Assembly (NCBI GenBank): GCA_021234155.1
Contig: JAJEKV010000030.1
Coordinates: 11,734,669-11,798,668, forward strand
Reading direction: 5' to 3'
Source of the DNA: Isoetes taiwanensis
Lineage: Eukaryota; Streptophyta; Lycopodiopsida; Isoetales; Isoetaceae
DNA: 64,000 bases
The notes below the pieces were generated by a model that worked only from the letters and a program-made list of their open reading frames with translations, was not told the origin of the DNA and searched no databases. Below are positions 25,255 to 36,345 of the stretch, in pieces. Numbering within the stretch: position 1 is the stretch's first letter; each line of letters opens with the position of its first letter. A program made the position numbers and the translations under genes.

Positions 25255-25474
25255 CTGATTTCCTCAAGGATGTCAAACAAGCAAAATCAAGGAATGTACA
25301 AGTGGGAAATGGAGATCTGCAGTCCATAAAAAAAAGTGGCTTGTTGCAACCGATAGATCTGCAAGGGAACATTGTTGACATTGAAAATGTCTTATGTGTT
25401 CCTCATTTAATTAAAAATCCCATTTCAGTTAGCCAATTAGTAGATTTAGGACATTGAGTCAATTTTAACTCTAA
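25255..25474 (+). pseudogene. Copia protease-region fragment
   Basis: The frame D-V-K-Q-A-K-S-R-N-V-Q-V-G-N-G-D-L followed by N-V-L-C-V-P-H-L-I-K-N-P-I-S-V-S-Q-L-V-D matches the region between protease and GAG-pre-integrase in copia polyproteins. An in-frame TGA occurs after the D-L-G-H. The fragment ends at the 2.7-kb insertion. Confidence 0.75.
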
Positions 25475-28180
25475 CATATATAAAGCGGCTTCCTTTTTTG
25501 TTTGATGGAATATTTCCGCCTCAAAGAAAAAGCGGCGAGCACCACGTGTACTCCAAAAAATATAGCTAAAAAATTAAAAAGGGAGTGGGACTGAATGACA
25601 ATGATGTGACCTTTTCTTGCTCGCAAGCAAGTCCGTTCTTGCTCTACTGAACTTCGGTATTGCGCCGATGGGAAAATTGGCGAGGAGAATGCCTTTGCGT
25701 AACCGTCGCCAGTGGCGCACGATGGTTCAAGAGATCGTCAAGTGGGGATTTTAGCCGCTGCGTGAATCGGATCGAAAGGGTTGGCCGCGAAATTTGGGGT
25801 TAATGGATCTAATGAAAAAGAGGAAGGTCGGATTCGTGGGAAGAACACGATCAAGCTTCACGAAAGTATCGAGAAATCGATTCGTGGGGAGCCCAACAAG
25901 GGCACAATTATGAGGTCATTTCGGTTGAATCAGGCTTGCTGATATACAATACAATCCCCGATTCCGTCCGGGCGGTTCAATAGGGCGGGAGCTTTGGTAA
26001 GCTTTTTATGTCGAGTTGGAGCCTCATGATCGCCTAATGGGGATCTACCCGGAGGCTTCTTAGTTTTAGAAGGAGGCTTCTTAGTTTTAGAAGCTTAAGC
26101 CATTTAACAAAGAAGTATGAATTTTCCCCTTTATGCCATGGGATGGCGGAAAGAATCGCTTTTAAAGAGAGCATTTCCTTTAAGCAGAGAAAAAAATTAG
26201 AGCTCAGGCTATGCTCCTACATTTCGGCTTAAGTTTCTACCCCATGCAATGCATTTCGATGTCCCCGCATGTCGAGAGCATCCACATAAATCCGGAAACT
26301 TCATTTCGGCCGTGATTTTTTTCTTCACTTTTCAAAGAACGACCCAAAAACACCTTTGGGGCAAAGATGTTGATGCTTTCGGCAAACACATTGTGCTTGC
26401 TTTCAAGATCACCTCGCCGAGCCTCGGCTTCGCCATTGGCCTCGGGTATGAACCGTTCTCCGGCTTTTTCATTTGGATTTCAAATTTTATTGAGATGATT
26501 TTGCGGGGCAAGCTTGCACAAATCAAGTCATTCCCCGCCGACAAGAATTTGGATAAATCCAGTATTTTGTAATCCGGCCGGTGAGTTGAATTTAGAATAT
26601 TGAGTCGTATCTTTATCCCGCATCGCAATCAGTCACAAAATCATTCAACGTCTTCGTGAGATTTTGGCGCTACAATACCCTACAAGCATGTTTTGAAGAA
26701 ATCAATTTGAATTGTTGCTATTAACCTATTCACCGATAGATTATGATGTCAAGAATTGATAGATCTGGTATAAAACCGCATAAAAGGATCGGTCGATAGA
26801 TTATCCACAGAATCGCAAAACACAAGACCATTGAGGTATCTCTACGTGTTTTAGAGGTTAGTTATTCATTATTGTACGAGCATATTCTCCATGGGGTCCT
26901 CATGCAAATACCTCTTTGGATTTCCCTAATTATTTCTCCACACATATCCGGCCATCATCTTTTTCGACTATCGATAGATGAGTTAGCATTTTTTCTTTGC
27001 TTTGTTTCAATTATAGTGGTGCAAATGCATGATTTGTTATTGCATACAGGAAAATGCTTGCAAAAAGAGGCGATCCGATTATTGAGCCGATATCTTTTGT
27101 TGTTGAACTTGGACGTAAGATGCTAGTTTAGGTTGCTTACAACTTGCAAAATATGTAATCCGATGTTGAATATGGTTCTTAGTTCCATTGGGGAGCAATA
27201 GTAGAGAAACCATGCAAAGAGCGGGATGCATTTAACATGCTTTCCGGTCGAGTGGTAATGAAATTGTTTGTTTCTTAGCGGTCATTTCCCAAACTCAGTC
27301 TTTTGTCTCAAATGCTAATTGTAGCAACAATTAGCAATGATTCATTGAATGCCTTAAGGACATTGTGGATCATTTGTTTGTATAACTCCTCCAACAAAGG
27401 CGAGAAAGCATACATTCTAACAGATGATAGATGTAATGAAAAGAAGTAGAACCTCACGGGGTCCTGTATCAACAATGACACATACTATAAGTATAACATT
27501 GTAACCTTCGGGCGATGGAGCATGGCGATGGCGGATGAGATTATATTAGGCTTATGTCCGCTTTATCATTCTTTGATATTTGATCGCTAACTTATGTTTT
27601 AAATTATGTAGGATCTTTGATCAATTTTTGCTAGCAAACAAAGTGGTGTTATCAAAGGAAGACGCCCTTGAAAAACAAAATCGAAAAAAAAATACATTCC
27701 GTGAGGCTTTAGTGATCTTACGGGCGTGTTGAAACCATCAAAATCTATTATACGTGGTGGTATCCACATTCTTGGAAGTGTTAATTAACACTTCATTTTC
27801 ATGCACTCTGTATCAACAAATACATAGTTGCAATAGGCAAGATGTGGAATAGAGGACTAAAGAAAGATTGTAGCGATGTAAAGGAGCATAAACGATGTGA
27901 AAAAATTTAGAAATGCATATTTCTTCTTACAACATATGCAAGATTTTTTGCTAACACCGAGTGTGTCTTGCCTATTCTGAATAAGTAAAACTCTACTACT
28001 AAAAGGTAATTGTAGTATCAAAAGTTGAGTTAATACCACTGTTCTGTTCTGAATAAGTAAAACTCTACTATTAAAAGGTAATTGTAGTATCAAAAGTTGA
28101 GTTAATACCAGATCTAGTCCGACTGGTGTAGAACCAAAAAAAATGTTGGCGGCGGCCTTGGCAGCGCGATAAATTTCTTG
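25475..28180. mobile_element. 2.7-kb insertion in the copia element, 9-bp TSD, Mutator-like
   Basis: TAACTCTAA occurs immediately before (25466-25474) and after (28181-28189) this block, and the copia frame is continuous when it is removed. The right end carries an imperfect GC-rich hairpin and ends CGCGATAAATTTCTTG. The left end starts CATATATAAAGCGGCTTCC. The termini are only weakly inverted relative to each other (GCGGC-x-CC-x-TTTTTTG blocks). The 9-bp duplication suggests a Mutator-like element. An open stretch at 26249-26572 (+) is not recognised and no transposase is seen, so the element is non-autonomous or carries captured host DNA. Confidence 0.75.
27974..28112. repeat. 73-bp tandem duplication inside the insertion
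   Basis: TTCTGAATAAGTAAAACTCT, then AAAAGGTAATTGTAGTATCA and AAAGTTGAGTTAATACCA occur twice, offset by about 73 bases, with one substitution in the core. It lies close to the right end of the element. Confidence 0.88.
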
Positions 28181-28189
28181 TAACTCTAA

Positions 28190-28880
28190 AGCGTATAAGT
28201 TCTATCTTGGAAATGAATTGGAATTTTTGCGTGAAAGACATGGCACTTTATTTTAAATGGAAAGTACTACTTGTGATAGTGTCAATGCAGTACAAATCTT
28301 TGACACAAAACTCTGGCACAACAGGTTAGCACATACACATGGCAACAATCTCTTGTTCCGAGCTCAAAAAGGATGGATTGTATGCAATGATGCCAAAAAA
28401 AAAAAAAAAAAAAAAAAAAAGAAAAAATCCTTTGTGAAGGACGTATGCTTGGGAAGACTAACAGGTTGCCGTTCAATAAATCTAGACAAAGGGCAAAAGA
28501 ATTACTCAAGCTTGTGCACAATGATTTATATGGACTCCTCAATGTTAGAAGTAGAACTAACAAAAGATATTTCAAACATTTCATCTCTTTCATTGATGAT
28601 TTTAGTAGAAGATGTAGATGCTATTGTTTGGAAAAGAAATCACAAGCTCTTGCTGCCTTTAAGCACTTTGTAATAGAAGTAGCGAGAGAAACAGACGAAA
28701 AAATAAATATATCAGGTCTGACCGTGGAGATGAATATCTATCATGTATATTCAAGCAATATTGTATTTCTAATGGCATCGAAAGGCAACTAACATGCAGG
28801 TACAACCCCCAGTAAACCGTGGAGATGAATATCTATCATGTATATTCAAGCAATATTGTATTTCTAATGGCATCGAAAGG
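28190..28880 (+). pseudogene. Copia GAG-pre-integrase and integrase core
   Basis: The frame resumes after the insertion with K-F-Y-L-G-N, then F-D-T-K-L-W-H-N-R-L-A-H. A run of about 25 A bases (from about 28386) interrupts it. It continues in another frame as C-L-G-K-T-N-R-L-P-F, V-H-N-D-L-Y-G, F-I-D-D-F-S-R and later R-G-D-E-Y, the integrase zinc-binding remnant and catalytic core. A 97-bp segment ending at about 28883 is duplicated in tandem. Not functional. Confidence 0.8.
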
Positions 28881-28883
28881 CAA
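28720..28883. repeat. 97-bp tandem duplication within the copia integrase
   Basis: CCGTGGAGATGAATATCTAT through GGCATCGAAAGGCAAC occurs at about 28721-28790 and again at about 28818-28884 with no visible difference, so the duplication is younger than most of the surrounding decay. Confidence 0.88.
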
Positions 28884-30060
28884 CCATTAATGGATGCAGA
28901 AGTTTCATAATTTTTGAGGAAGGAGTAAATGGTTTTGAAACACACAAATGGAAGGCGGCTATAAATAAGAAAATGAAGTCCTTTAAAAGAACATCAACAG
29001 ATGAAATTATTGGTTTACCAAAGGGAAAGCAAGCAATTCTAAATGAATGGATGTATAAGATCAAATTAAATCCAGATAGAAGTCCAAAGCACAAAACAAG
29101 ATTGTAGTCAAGAATACTCATAAAAAAAAATGTATAGATTTTGAGGAAGTATGTTCATCTATTGTAAAATTGGCAAGTATTAGGATGATTACTGCCATCG
29201 CAAATGCTCTGGATTTAGAGTTACATCATATGCATGTATGCACTACATTTCTTAATGCAAAATTAGAAGAAGAGGTGTATACGAAACAAGCACAAGAATT
29301 TGGAAAAGGTAAAACAAAGATCTGGAGACTAAAAGGGGTTGTTTCTAGGTTAAAACAGTCTCTGGGAGAAAGGTACATGTGTATAGATCAATACTTGAAA
29401 GGACAAGGTTATGAGAAACTTGCAAATGATGGAAATGTGTACATTATGAAGAAAGGGAATTAATGACCATCTATGTGGATGATTGTGTATTAGCAGCAAA
29501 TAGTCTGGATATTCTAAAATAGTATAAAGAAACACAGAAAGGGTCACTTTCACAATTCTTAGGAATACAAGTGAAAAGAAATAGGGAAGGCAAAAGGATC
29601 TCGTTGTGCCAAAGTAAGTACGTTGACTCAATGCTTGAGAAACTCAATATGTAGCAATCTAATCCTATTAAAGCTCCAATACTTGTGGGAACCAAGTTGT
29701 CAAATCATATGTGTCCTGAAATAGATAAAGAGAAAGAAGAAATGGCAAAGGTCCCATATAAGCAGTTACGTGACATAGCATTTATAGTAAATGTCTTGAG
29801 CAGATATAGTAGCAATCCAAGAAGAGGCTGCTAGCAGCTGCAAAGAAAGTGGAGACATTGATGAAAGGAAATCAACTTCAGGCTATACATTATTTTTGGG
29901 AGGTAGTCTTATGAGTTGGAGGAGCAAGGGGAACATTGGAAATGTGGCAGTTCATATCATAATCTCATAGATACAGGGAAAGAAGCATATAATGACATCT
30001 GAAGACAAGCTAAGGAAAAACCCTGATCAAATATAGAAGTTTGCAAGAACATAAGTTTAA
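28880..30060 (+). pseudogene. Copia reverse transcriptase and RNase H remnant
   Basis: S-I-R-M-I-T-A-I-A-N-A-L-D-L-E-L-H-H-M at about 29175-29232 and F-L-N-A-K-L-E-E-E-V-Y are the copia RT signature. Y-V-D-D (about 29473-29484) is the catalytic motif. Further on are S-K-Y-V-D-S-M-L-E-K-L-N-M and L-R-D-I-A-F, matching the RT-RNase H connection. Multiple stops are present (for example after D-I-L-K and after L-N-M). Confidence 0.85.
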
Positions 30061-30069
30061 TCATGATTA

Positions 30070-32590
30070 TTTATGCTAAATCAAAATGTCCCATGAAGGA
30101 TTGAAAGAAAACCCAAAGAAAAAAGGAGAAGTCTTCATGGTTAACGAGGTTATGGAATTTATTTAAGGACAATGTTTTTAATGAAACATGAGTGTGGACT
30201 ATATTAAAATATAAAGCATATTTTTAGGGTTCACAATCCAATATTTTCGAGCCATTTGAGATTCAAATGCTCGGTCCAATGCGAGCAGGGCAGGAATATT
30301 TCTAAAGGCACACTTGATACTAACTATTGTTGAGGAGTGATCTAGATTTTTTATTTGATGCATAGGTACTCGTGCACTTACAGACCAATTGTCGTTGCCA
30401 TTTTACAATACAACAAATGTGTCAGCTCTTGGACTGCTCTAAAATCACATATTATAGGTTGAGGTAGTGTAGCTCACGGTTGAGCACTTGAAACTCAAAC
30501 AGGTTTGAGGTTCATCCCATGACTATCTCAAGATACGAAGGATTGGATTTGTCACAAACTTTTGCTCTATCACATTCCTTGTGGTATCTTGAACATGCAC
30601 CAAGAGAGTTGGAATCTGAAATGCTCGATGAAAGGGAAGGAGAGCTTGACTAGAGATATGATAACATATATGCCCAAGATCTAAATGTCGAGAAGTTTGT
30701 GGCATGACGACACTTGTAAATTGCATGAGGATCCTGCTACTAGCATCCACATGTGGGTTCAATTTAATGCAGACAACGTGTTCATCCACCAGGGAGGATC
30801 CTTATTCCAATTAGGTGTGATCACTCTCATCCAAAGAGAGGTCTTGATACGGTTCGGCAAAGACAAAGCCATATGTATGGGTTCCACTTTCAAAACAAAG
30901 AACAAGAGGTACGACATTGGCTATTTTAATATCGACTTCGTTTCGCTATAACTTGCCTAACACTTTATAGTTTTGCAACTATGATCTTTTCAGTCTAAAT
31001 CCATTTGACGACCACTGCAATGGGATGCCAATATCTTGGGCTATCACAAATAGTCAAAAGAAGAGTGCTATATTTAGTTTTGCAAACACTGAAGGAAGCA
31101 ACATGCATTTATGAGCCAGAATGGCAACCTACATGCTTCATCATCGAGATGCTCATGCTAAAGTCAAAGTGTGCAAGACAGTAACGAATCATTCACCAAG
31201 GATAGCTGGTAATTTTTAATTTCAAAACCTTTGTGTGCGCTTGGCACGTTAAAAGAGCTTGGTTTAAGTGGCTATCGAGGAATTTGAAGAACAAGGAGGC
31301 AAGGAACAAAATGTTCACTGAACTACATGTGATTATGTATGGAATAGGGGTTTCTCCTCGAGACTTACCAGTTGGTGGGAGCTTGGGGATGTAGCTAGTG
31401 TGGAAGATAGGAAACCTGGGGATAATCTATACAGTGACGTGTACAGGGAAGCTTGTAGGATTGAATCGACAAAGAAGTTGAATGTTTTCAAGGCTAAACA
31501 TGCAGCAATGTTTCCCAAGCCGCATGCCTACATGAACAAGAAATGGATCAAGAGCATTTGCCAATAAGTTTTGGCTTTTAGGGTATACCATTAATGTAGC
31601 TATAAAAGCATACCACTATGCTCTCAAAATGCATCTAGGCATGTCCAAGTCTCAACTGAGGGCTAGAAGTATTGATTGGCTCCTTTACATTCTAATGAAT
31701 GACGTGGAGACATGCTTGAACAATGAGGTCAAGCGTGTCTCCACATAATAAGGTCAACCGTGTCTCCACATAATTCATTAGAATGTAAAGGATCCAATCG
31801 GTGTTGCTGGCAACGACTATGATTCCCCATCATAGGCGAGGGATCATGGAGGTGGATTTTTTTGGGGCTGGAATCTGCCAATCTGTGTTATAACTATCTT
31901 GAGGCATAAATCCATCATTCAATCCTATGTGGATGTGCATACATAGAGGTTTTACCAAGATAGGATACTACGTATTGGATAATGGGCAAGTAAAAATTAG
32001 AAGAGGATGATGAGGAGGTGGTACCTTGGTATCTTGGTGCATTGAAAATAACCACTCAAAGGTTATGTATCACATGTAACACTAAAGTCTAAAGATATAG
32101 CCTTCTCCTAGCACGTAATTGACCTAGCTTTTATAGAACGAGAGCCAAAGAAAATCAAATGCGCGCGTTCTAGGCTAACACACAATTGTTGAAAATTAGG
32201 TGCAATGTGGGGTATGGGTTATAGTCACAATGTGATTAACTATGTGTGAGAGAGTTTGGAGGGTTTTATAAAGACATGAGAAGCATGATAAATGTGATCA
32301 TTTAACGAAACAAGCAATATACTATTAGACGTCAATAATAGTCATAAACATGGTGTGAGAGAGTTGTGGTGTAACAAGTATGTAATTGAATAAAAGAGGC
32401 ATAATATATGATAATTTCCCCAAATGTCTATTTAGATCTAACATAATAAGGCATGTTTTCAAGATAACGAATGATGGAATTCTATCAAAAAGTTGGCAAT
32501 TCTATAAGGGGCATGTTTAATTTATTGATTTCCCTATTGGACGTAATCAATAACCTGAGAGTTAATAGAGACCACACATTAATTTGTGGT
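30070..32590. other. Unassigned region
   Basis: No gene is recognised. Open stretches at 30523-30951 and 31260-31720 look protein-like but match no family I know. A long hairpin lies at 31674-31798 and is listed separately. Confidence 0.35.
31674..31798. repeat. 47-bp inverted repeat with a small duplication in the loop
   Basis: The left arm starts GATTGGCTCCTTTACATTCT. The right arm ends with its near reverse complement (AGAATGTAAAGGATCCAATC). The loop contains a second copy of GTCAA-x-CGTGTCTCCACATAAT. The RNA would fold into a stem of about 47 bp with few mismatches. Confidence 0.8.
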
Positions 32591-32595
32591 TCATG

Positions 32596-32650
32596 GTCCT
32601 CTTATACATGTATAAGTAAACACATTCATTCCACCAAATAACAAGAAAAT
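32596..32650 (+). promoter_or_regulatory. Putative core promoter / 5' leader of the phosphatase gene
   Basis: CATGTATAAGTAAACA about 45 bp upstream of the ATG contains a TATA-like box (TATAAGTAAA). The leader is very short if this is the true TATA element. The start context AAAATATGGC has G at +4. Confidence 0.3.
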
Positions 32651-33637
32651 ATGGCATCGAGAGGGTGTCCACCATGCTCGAAAAGGAGGAAGAAGAGATG
32701 CAAATTAGTCCAACCTAAGGTAAGATCAAGGAATAGGAGGGCTCCAATCAGGTTGGAAGGCCCCAACCAGAAGAAGTTAGTAGTAAGCCTAGTGAACGCA
32801 TGTGCACACATCCATAATTTAGTATGCGATTTGTTTCTTCACACTAATGGCAAAAAAAAGAGGAAAAGAGATGATGTTCATGATGAAGATGATGAGGATG
32901 AAAATATAAGGGTGCAAATAAAACGAAAGGTTCATAATGATCTTATAAAATATACACCATGGTGGCATCTTTTGCCACCACAATCAATTACACACATAGG
33001 CAAGCCAACTCTAGTGCTTGACTTGGATGAAACCTTGATCTATTCCTCTGTCTCCAGAGCTACATATTGCCGTCCAGGACTTGCACCATTTTTGAGCACC
33101 ATGGCAGCATCATTTGAGCTTGTTATCTTCACATCTTCCAAAAAGGAATATGCTGACAAAATTGTTGATCAATTGGATCCACATGGAGTTCTGTTTGCAC
33201 ACAGATTGTATAGGGATTCTTGCACTTTAGAGTATGGAAGGTATGTGAAGGATTTGTCTAGGCTCGGTCGCGATCTCCGTCGAGTCATCATCATTGATAA
33301 TAATTCCAATTGTTTTAGACTTCAATCTGATAATGGCATTCATGTGCCATCCTTTTTGGGCCATCCTGCAGATCAGATGCTTCTTGTATTGCAGGGTATT
33401 CTTGAACAGATCAAGAATGAAGAGGATTTAGTGGCTGCTCTAATTAACAAGAAAAAAAATTACTTACTTATTCGAGATAAGGCTAGAAGGGTTATTGCTG
33501 AAGCTTTTTACAATAGAAATAATGGAATTTATGCAACCCACAAGATCTCTATGACAGGAACTTTGCTTCGTTTTGATTTGCAGATTAAAGTCCGCAAAGT
33601 CATATGCGCTCTTCAATTCCATCTCAGGAGCTCCTAA
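32651..33637 (+). CDS. Intronless FCP1/SCP-type (HAD superfamily) protein phosphatase
   Basis: The uninterrupted 328-codon frame has a basic N-terminus (K-R-R-K-K-R near residue 15, R-S-R-N-R-R near 30; likely a nuclear signal) and an acidic patch (D-E-D-D-E-D-E, about 77-83). The phosphatase domain spans about 112-265: D-L-D-E-T-L (nucleophile and acid/base Asp), F-T-S-S, the C-T-L-E-Y-G-R-Y-V-K-D-L-S block with the conserved Lys, and I-I-I-D-N. The family dephosphorylates Ser/Thr, for example in the RNA polymerase II tail (SCP) or lipin (Dullard); the CTLE-G-Y-KDLS block is closest to Dullard/CTDNEP1. Only about 8 residues separate D-L-D-E-T-L-I-Y from the R-P-G motif, where family members usually have about 25-35, so a structural loop is missing. 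No introns are seen, which could mean a retrogene. All catalytic residues remain. The substrate is unknown. Confidence 0.88.
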   Translation: MASRGCPPCSKRRKKRCKLVQPKVRSRNRRAPIRLEGPNQKKLVVSLVNACAHIHNLVCDLFLHTNGKKKRKRDDVHDEDDEDENIRVQIKRKVHNDLIKYTPWWHLLPPQSITHIGKPTLVLDLDETLIYSSVSRATYCRPGLAPFLSTMAASFELVIFTSSKKEYADKIVDQLDPHGVLFAHRLYRDSCTLEYGRYVKDLSRLGRDLRRVIIIDNNSNCFRLQSDNGIHVPSFLGHPADQMLLVLQGILEQIKNEEDLVAALINKKKNYLLIRDKARRVIAEAFYNRNNGIYATHKISMTGTLLRFDLQIKVRKVICALQFHLRSS

Positions 33638-35030
33638 TCTCGTCCATTTACTTTTTGATGAACTTTTCTATGAATAGCGTTGCTGACAAGCCCTTGGCTT
33701 TCTATTCTATCTATGTTTAATAATGTAAATTGATGTGACATTTTAATCGAATGTAGACACTAGGTTACCATGTCTTTTTCTATGTATAAGAAAATTTCAA
33801 TCTTGGTAGCCATCAAAATAACCACATAATTCAACAATAATACATTGAAATGTCCAAGAGTTGTCACTAACATTGAGCTCAATTCGTACACTTGATTTTG
33901 GCAGTCTCATAAATTGGATCCTACTCAAAGAAAGAATGAACTTTAAGAGACGAACAAATGACATTTTCTAAAGACCCCACATGCCCACGTTATGAGTCCT
34001 TATGGACAAAATAGCCTTCTAAAGAGCCCACCAACCTAGCAAGACAATCGTGTGTGTCTATGGACATTCAAGCTCATCCATTTAAATGTTATAACATGTT
34101 ATTTTAGATATGTCTATTAAATGAATTGAAGCATTAATTTTTCGTTATATAAAGTAGAGCACGATTTCTATGATAAGTTTCACATCAAACATTCGACCTA
34201 GTGGTGAGTGGAATTGAGAATCTTTTGCAAAGATAAGTGGCATATGTGTTATTTGCTGCTACTACACCAAACAACGAATCCCTCGTATGTAGCACAATAA
34301 CAGGGGGTTCCAGGGGGATTTGATATGATTTTTTTTTTTTTTTTTTTTTTTTATATATTTCCATGGTCTTAATAAATTTTGGGACTTATAGATGGACTTG
34401 CCAATTGCGTGAATACACTAGGATACAACCTAGATGGACGTAATGTGAAAATTGTCAAATATAATACCCTGAAGTTGAAGATAGTTTCCCTTATTGAAGA
34501 ATAGACGCTGGGCTTTTTGGCAAGCAAATGGGCTTGCATGCATCTTCTATCAGCTGAGTGTGACCTTGCTTGACAGTTAGTCATATATCCGGATGTTGGT
34601 AAAGTACTGCTCATTGTTGAATTACATGTTGAGGCAGTTAAATATACCTTAACTGGGGCACATAGCCATGGGTTTTAAGATATTTTCTATGAGATAAGGC
34701 AGGTGGTGTTTTTTCTATTCAATAATTAAGGTTTCATTACTGCAAATGGACCTTAGAGAGATGACCAAGACCGGAACTACATAATCATGGGTTTCTAAAG
34801 TATAAGTCTGAACATATTTCACCTCTATGAGATTGGCTTCATACTAAGTGATAATCACACTTAGGGCACTTGGATAGAATTCTATTTAAACATTAAAAAA
34901 ATATGGTGAATATAATTGAGTCATTACATTTAACCTAATAAAACCTAAGTTAAGGTTTAATGGATGGTAAAAATTGAGTTACGTTTCTAACTCCACGAAT
35001 CAGCAAAACCCTGAACTTAGGGTACAGATG
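33638..35030. other. Unassigned region with a T-run
   Basis: No gene is recognised. 34302-34330 (AGGGGGTTCCAGGGGGATTT) resembles the right arm of the MITE at 5521-5907 and is followed by a T-run of about 24 bases, possibly the end of a retroposed or truncated relative. Confidence 0.4.
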
Positions 35031-35038
35031 AACGGCTT

Positions 35039-35257
35039 ATGGCGGCGCTCTACACAAGTAGGGTTATGTCCAGGATTTGTTCCACGGCTATAAAGCTGAG
35101 CTATACACCACTAGAGATGGCAGATTTGGTGGCTCACATCATATTTCGAATACATGGAATGGGGCTCGAGATCTTGCACGACATTATTGTTTCTTTACTG
35201 ACTAGAAAGCATGATGAATTTACAAGCTTCGTGCTGAAGGTAAAGTTAATACAATAA
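35039..35257 (+). pseudogene. Possible Ty3-gypsy integrase fragment
   Basis: The frame reads Y-T-P-L-E-M-A-D-L-V-A-H-I-I-F-R-I-H-G-M-G-L-E-I-L-H-D. This has the spacing of the integrase core in gypsy elements, where an alanine-rich helix precedes H-G-M-P and then V-S-D-R-D. The expected D-R-D-x-x-F-T is degenerate, although E-F-T-S follows. The next open stretch (35323-35532) is not recognised. Low confidence. Confidence 0.35.
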
Positions 35258-35769
35258 ACCATGCTGGATTTTTAGTCCATTTTTTGAATTGATCTGTATG
35301 CTTAAATTCGGAGGGTAGTTGCTTGATCGTACATACTATGGGCGGTAATAAATGCCCTTTGAACATAGGCAAAGATTACTTGATGCTGGAATATCCAAAT
35401 GAATATGATTCAGATGGAAATCCCGTTAGCTCATGCAGTGAGGAAACACTAGAAGAGGAATGGCTAGCTGCGAATTCAAAGCCCCGCCTTGAAAGCAATC
35501 GAGGTGATGGATATCGAAGAACCGATTGGTAAACGCCTTGGCAAAATCGGCAAGGGTCCGATACTCCTGCATACAAAGATATGTGGCCGTGCGTAATGGT
35601 GAGGAAAGTAAAATGCGGCTCCAACTTTAGAAATAATGTTCGGACACACAAGATGAGGATTTAGAAGTGAACACTAAGACATTCGAGTTTGCTTTAATGT
35701 TTGTAATGGATTATGTAAAGAGGATATTCACCTATAGTTCACACATTAAGTTTAGAAATTGTGAGACTT

Positions 35770-36345
35770 TAATATGCCATCGATTCCCGAAGCGAATCGC
35801 CATTCTGCACGAGACGAGCATGCATGCATTGCATCGCGCCGCATGTACATTTCTAGGCCGTTCATCGGGTTGAGGGATCGCTACTTATTGCAGAGTTCTT
35901 CATCGACGTTTCATCCGCGCTTTCTCATCTCTCGGAAGATCCATGGCTTCTATTCTTTGATCTCATGCGGAGGAGGGCTTCTTCTTGCATGAACGCTTTC
36001 TTGGCCTTTCCTATCCTTTCTAATCTCTTCTATCTTTTGCCCTTTTGTCCAAATTTAGGACAATCTTCAACCTTTTCCTCCCGGATCTAGTATTTGAAGT
36101 TCTCACGGTATCGGGATGTTGTTGTGTTCATGCGAGTCAGTAGTGCAAGAATGCCATCGATTCGCTGCGCGAATCGCCATTCTTACCCAGACGAAGCATG
36201 CATGCATTGCATGCGTCGCATGCATTTCTAGGCCGTTCATCGAGGTTGAGGGATCGCTACTTATTGCGAGTTCTTCATCGACGTTTCATCGGGCTTTTCT
36301 CATCTCGGCAGTATCCATGGCTCCCACCCTTCCCCCTTAAAATTG
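35770..36345. repeat. Pair of about 180-bp direct repeats
   Basis: ATGCCATCGATTC...CGAATCGCCATTCT, GCATGCATGCATTGCAT, TTTCTAGGCCGTTCATCG, TTGAGGGATCGCTACTTATT and GTTCTTCATCGACGTTTCAT occur in the same order at about 35774-35955 and 36150-36330. The copies differ by small indels, many at CG-rich spots. Spacing is about 377 bp. Confidence 0.85.

Larger units (their letters stand above)
25200..30060 (+). mobile_element. Ty1-copia retrotransposon, degenerate, split by a 2.7-kb insertion
   Basis: Plus-strand pieces of a copia gag-pol appear in the expected order: protease region (V-G-N-G-D near 25300, then N-V-L-C-V-P-H-L and S-V-S-Q-L-V at about 25385-25450), GAG-pre-integrase (L-W-H-N-R-L-A-H at about 28307-28330), integrase, reverse transcriptase and RNase H. 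Stop codons and frameshifts are frequent. LTRs were not identified. Removing the insertion at 25475-28180 and one copy of its target repeat restores one reading frame across the junction, showing the copia was there first. Confidence 0.85.
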
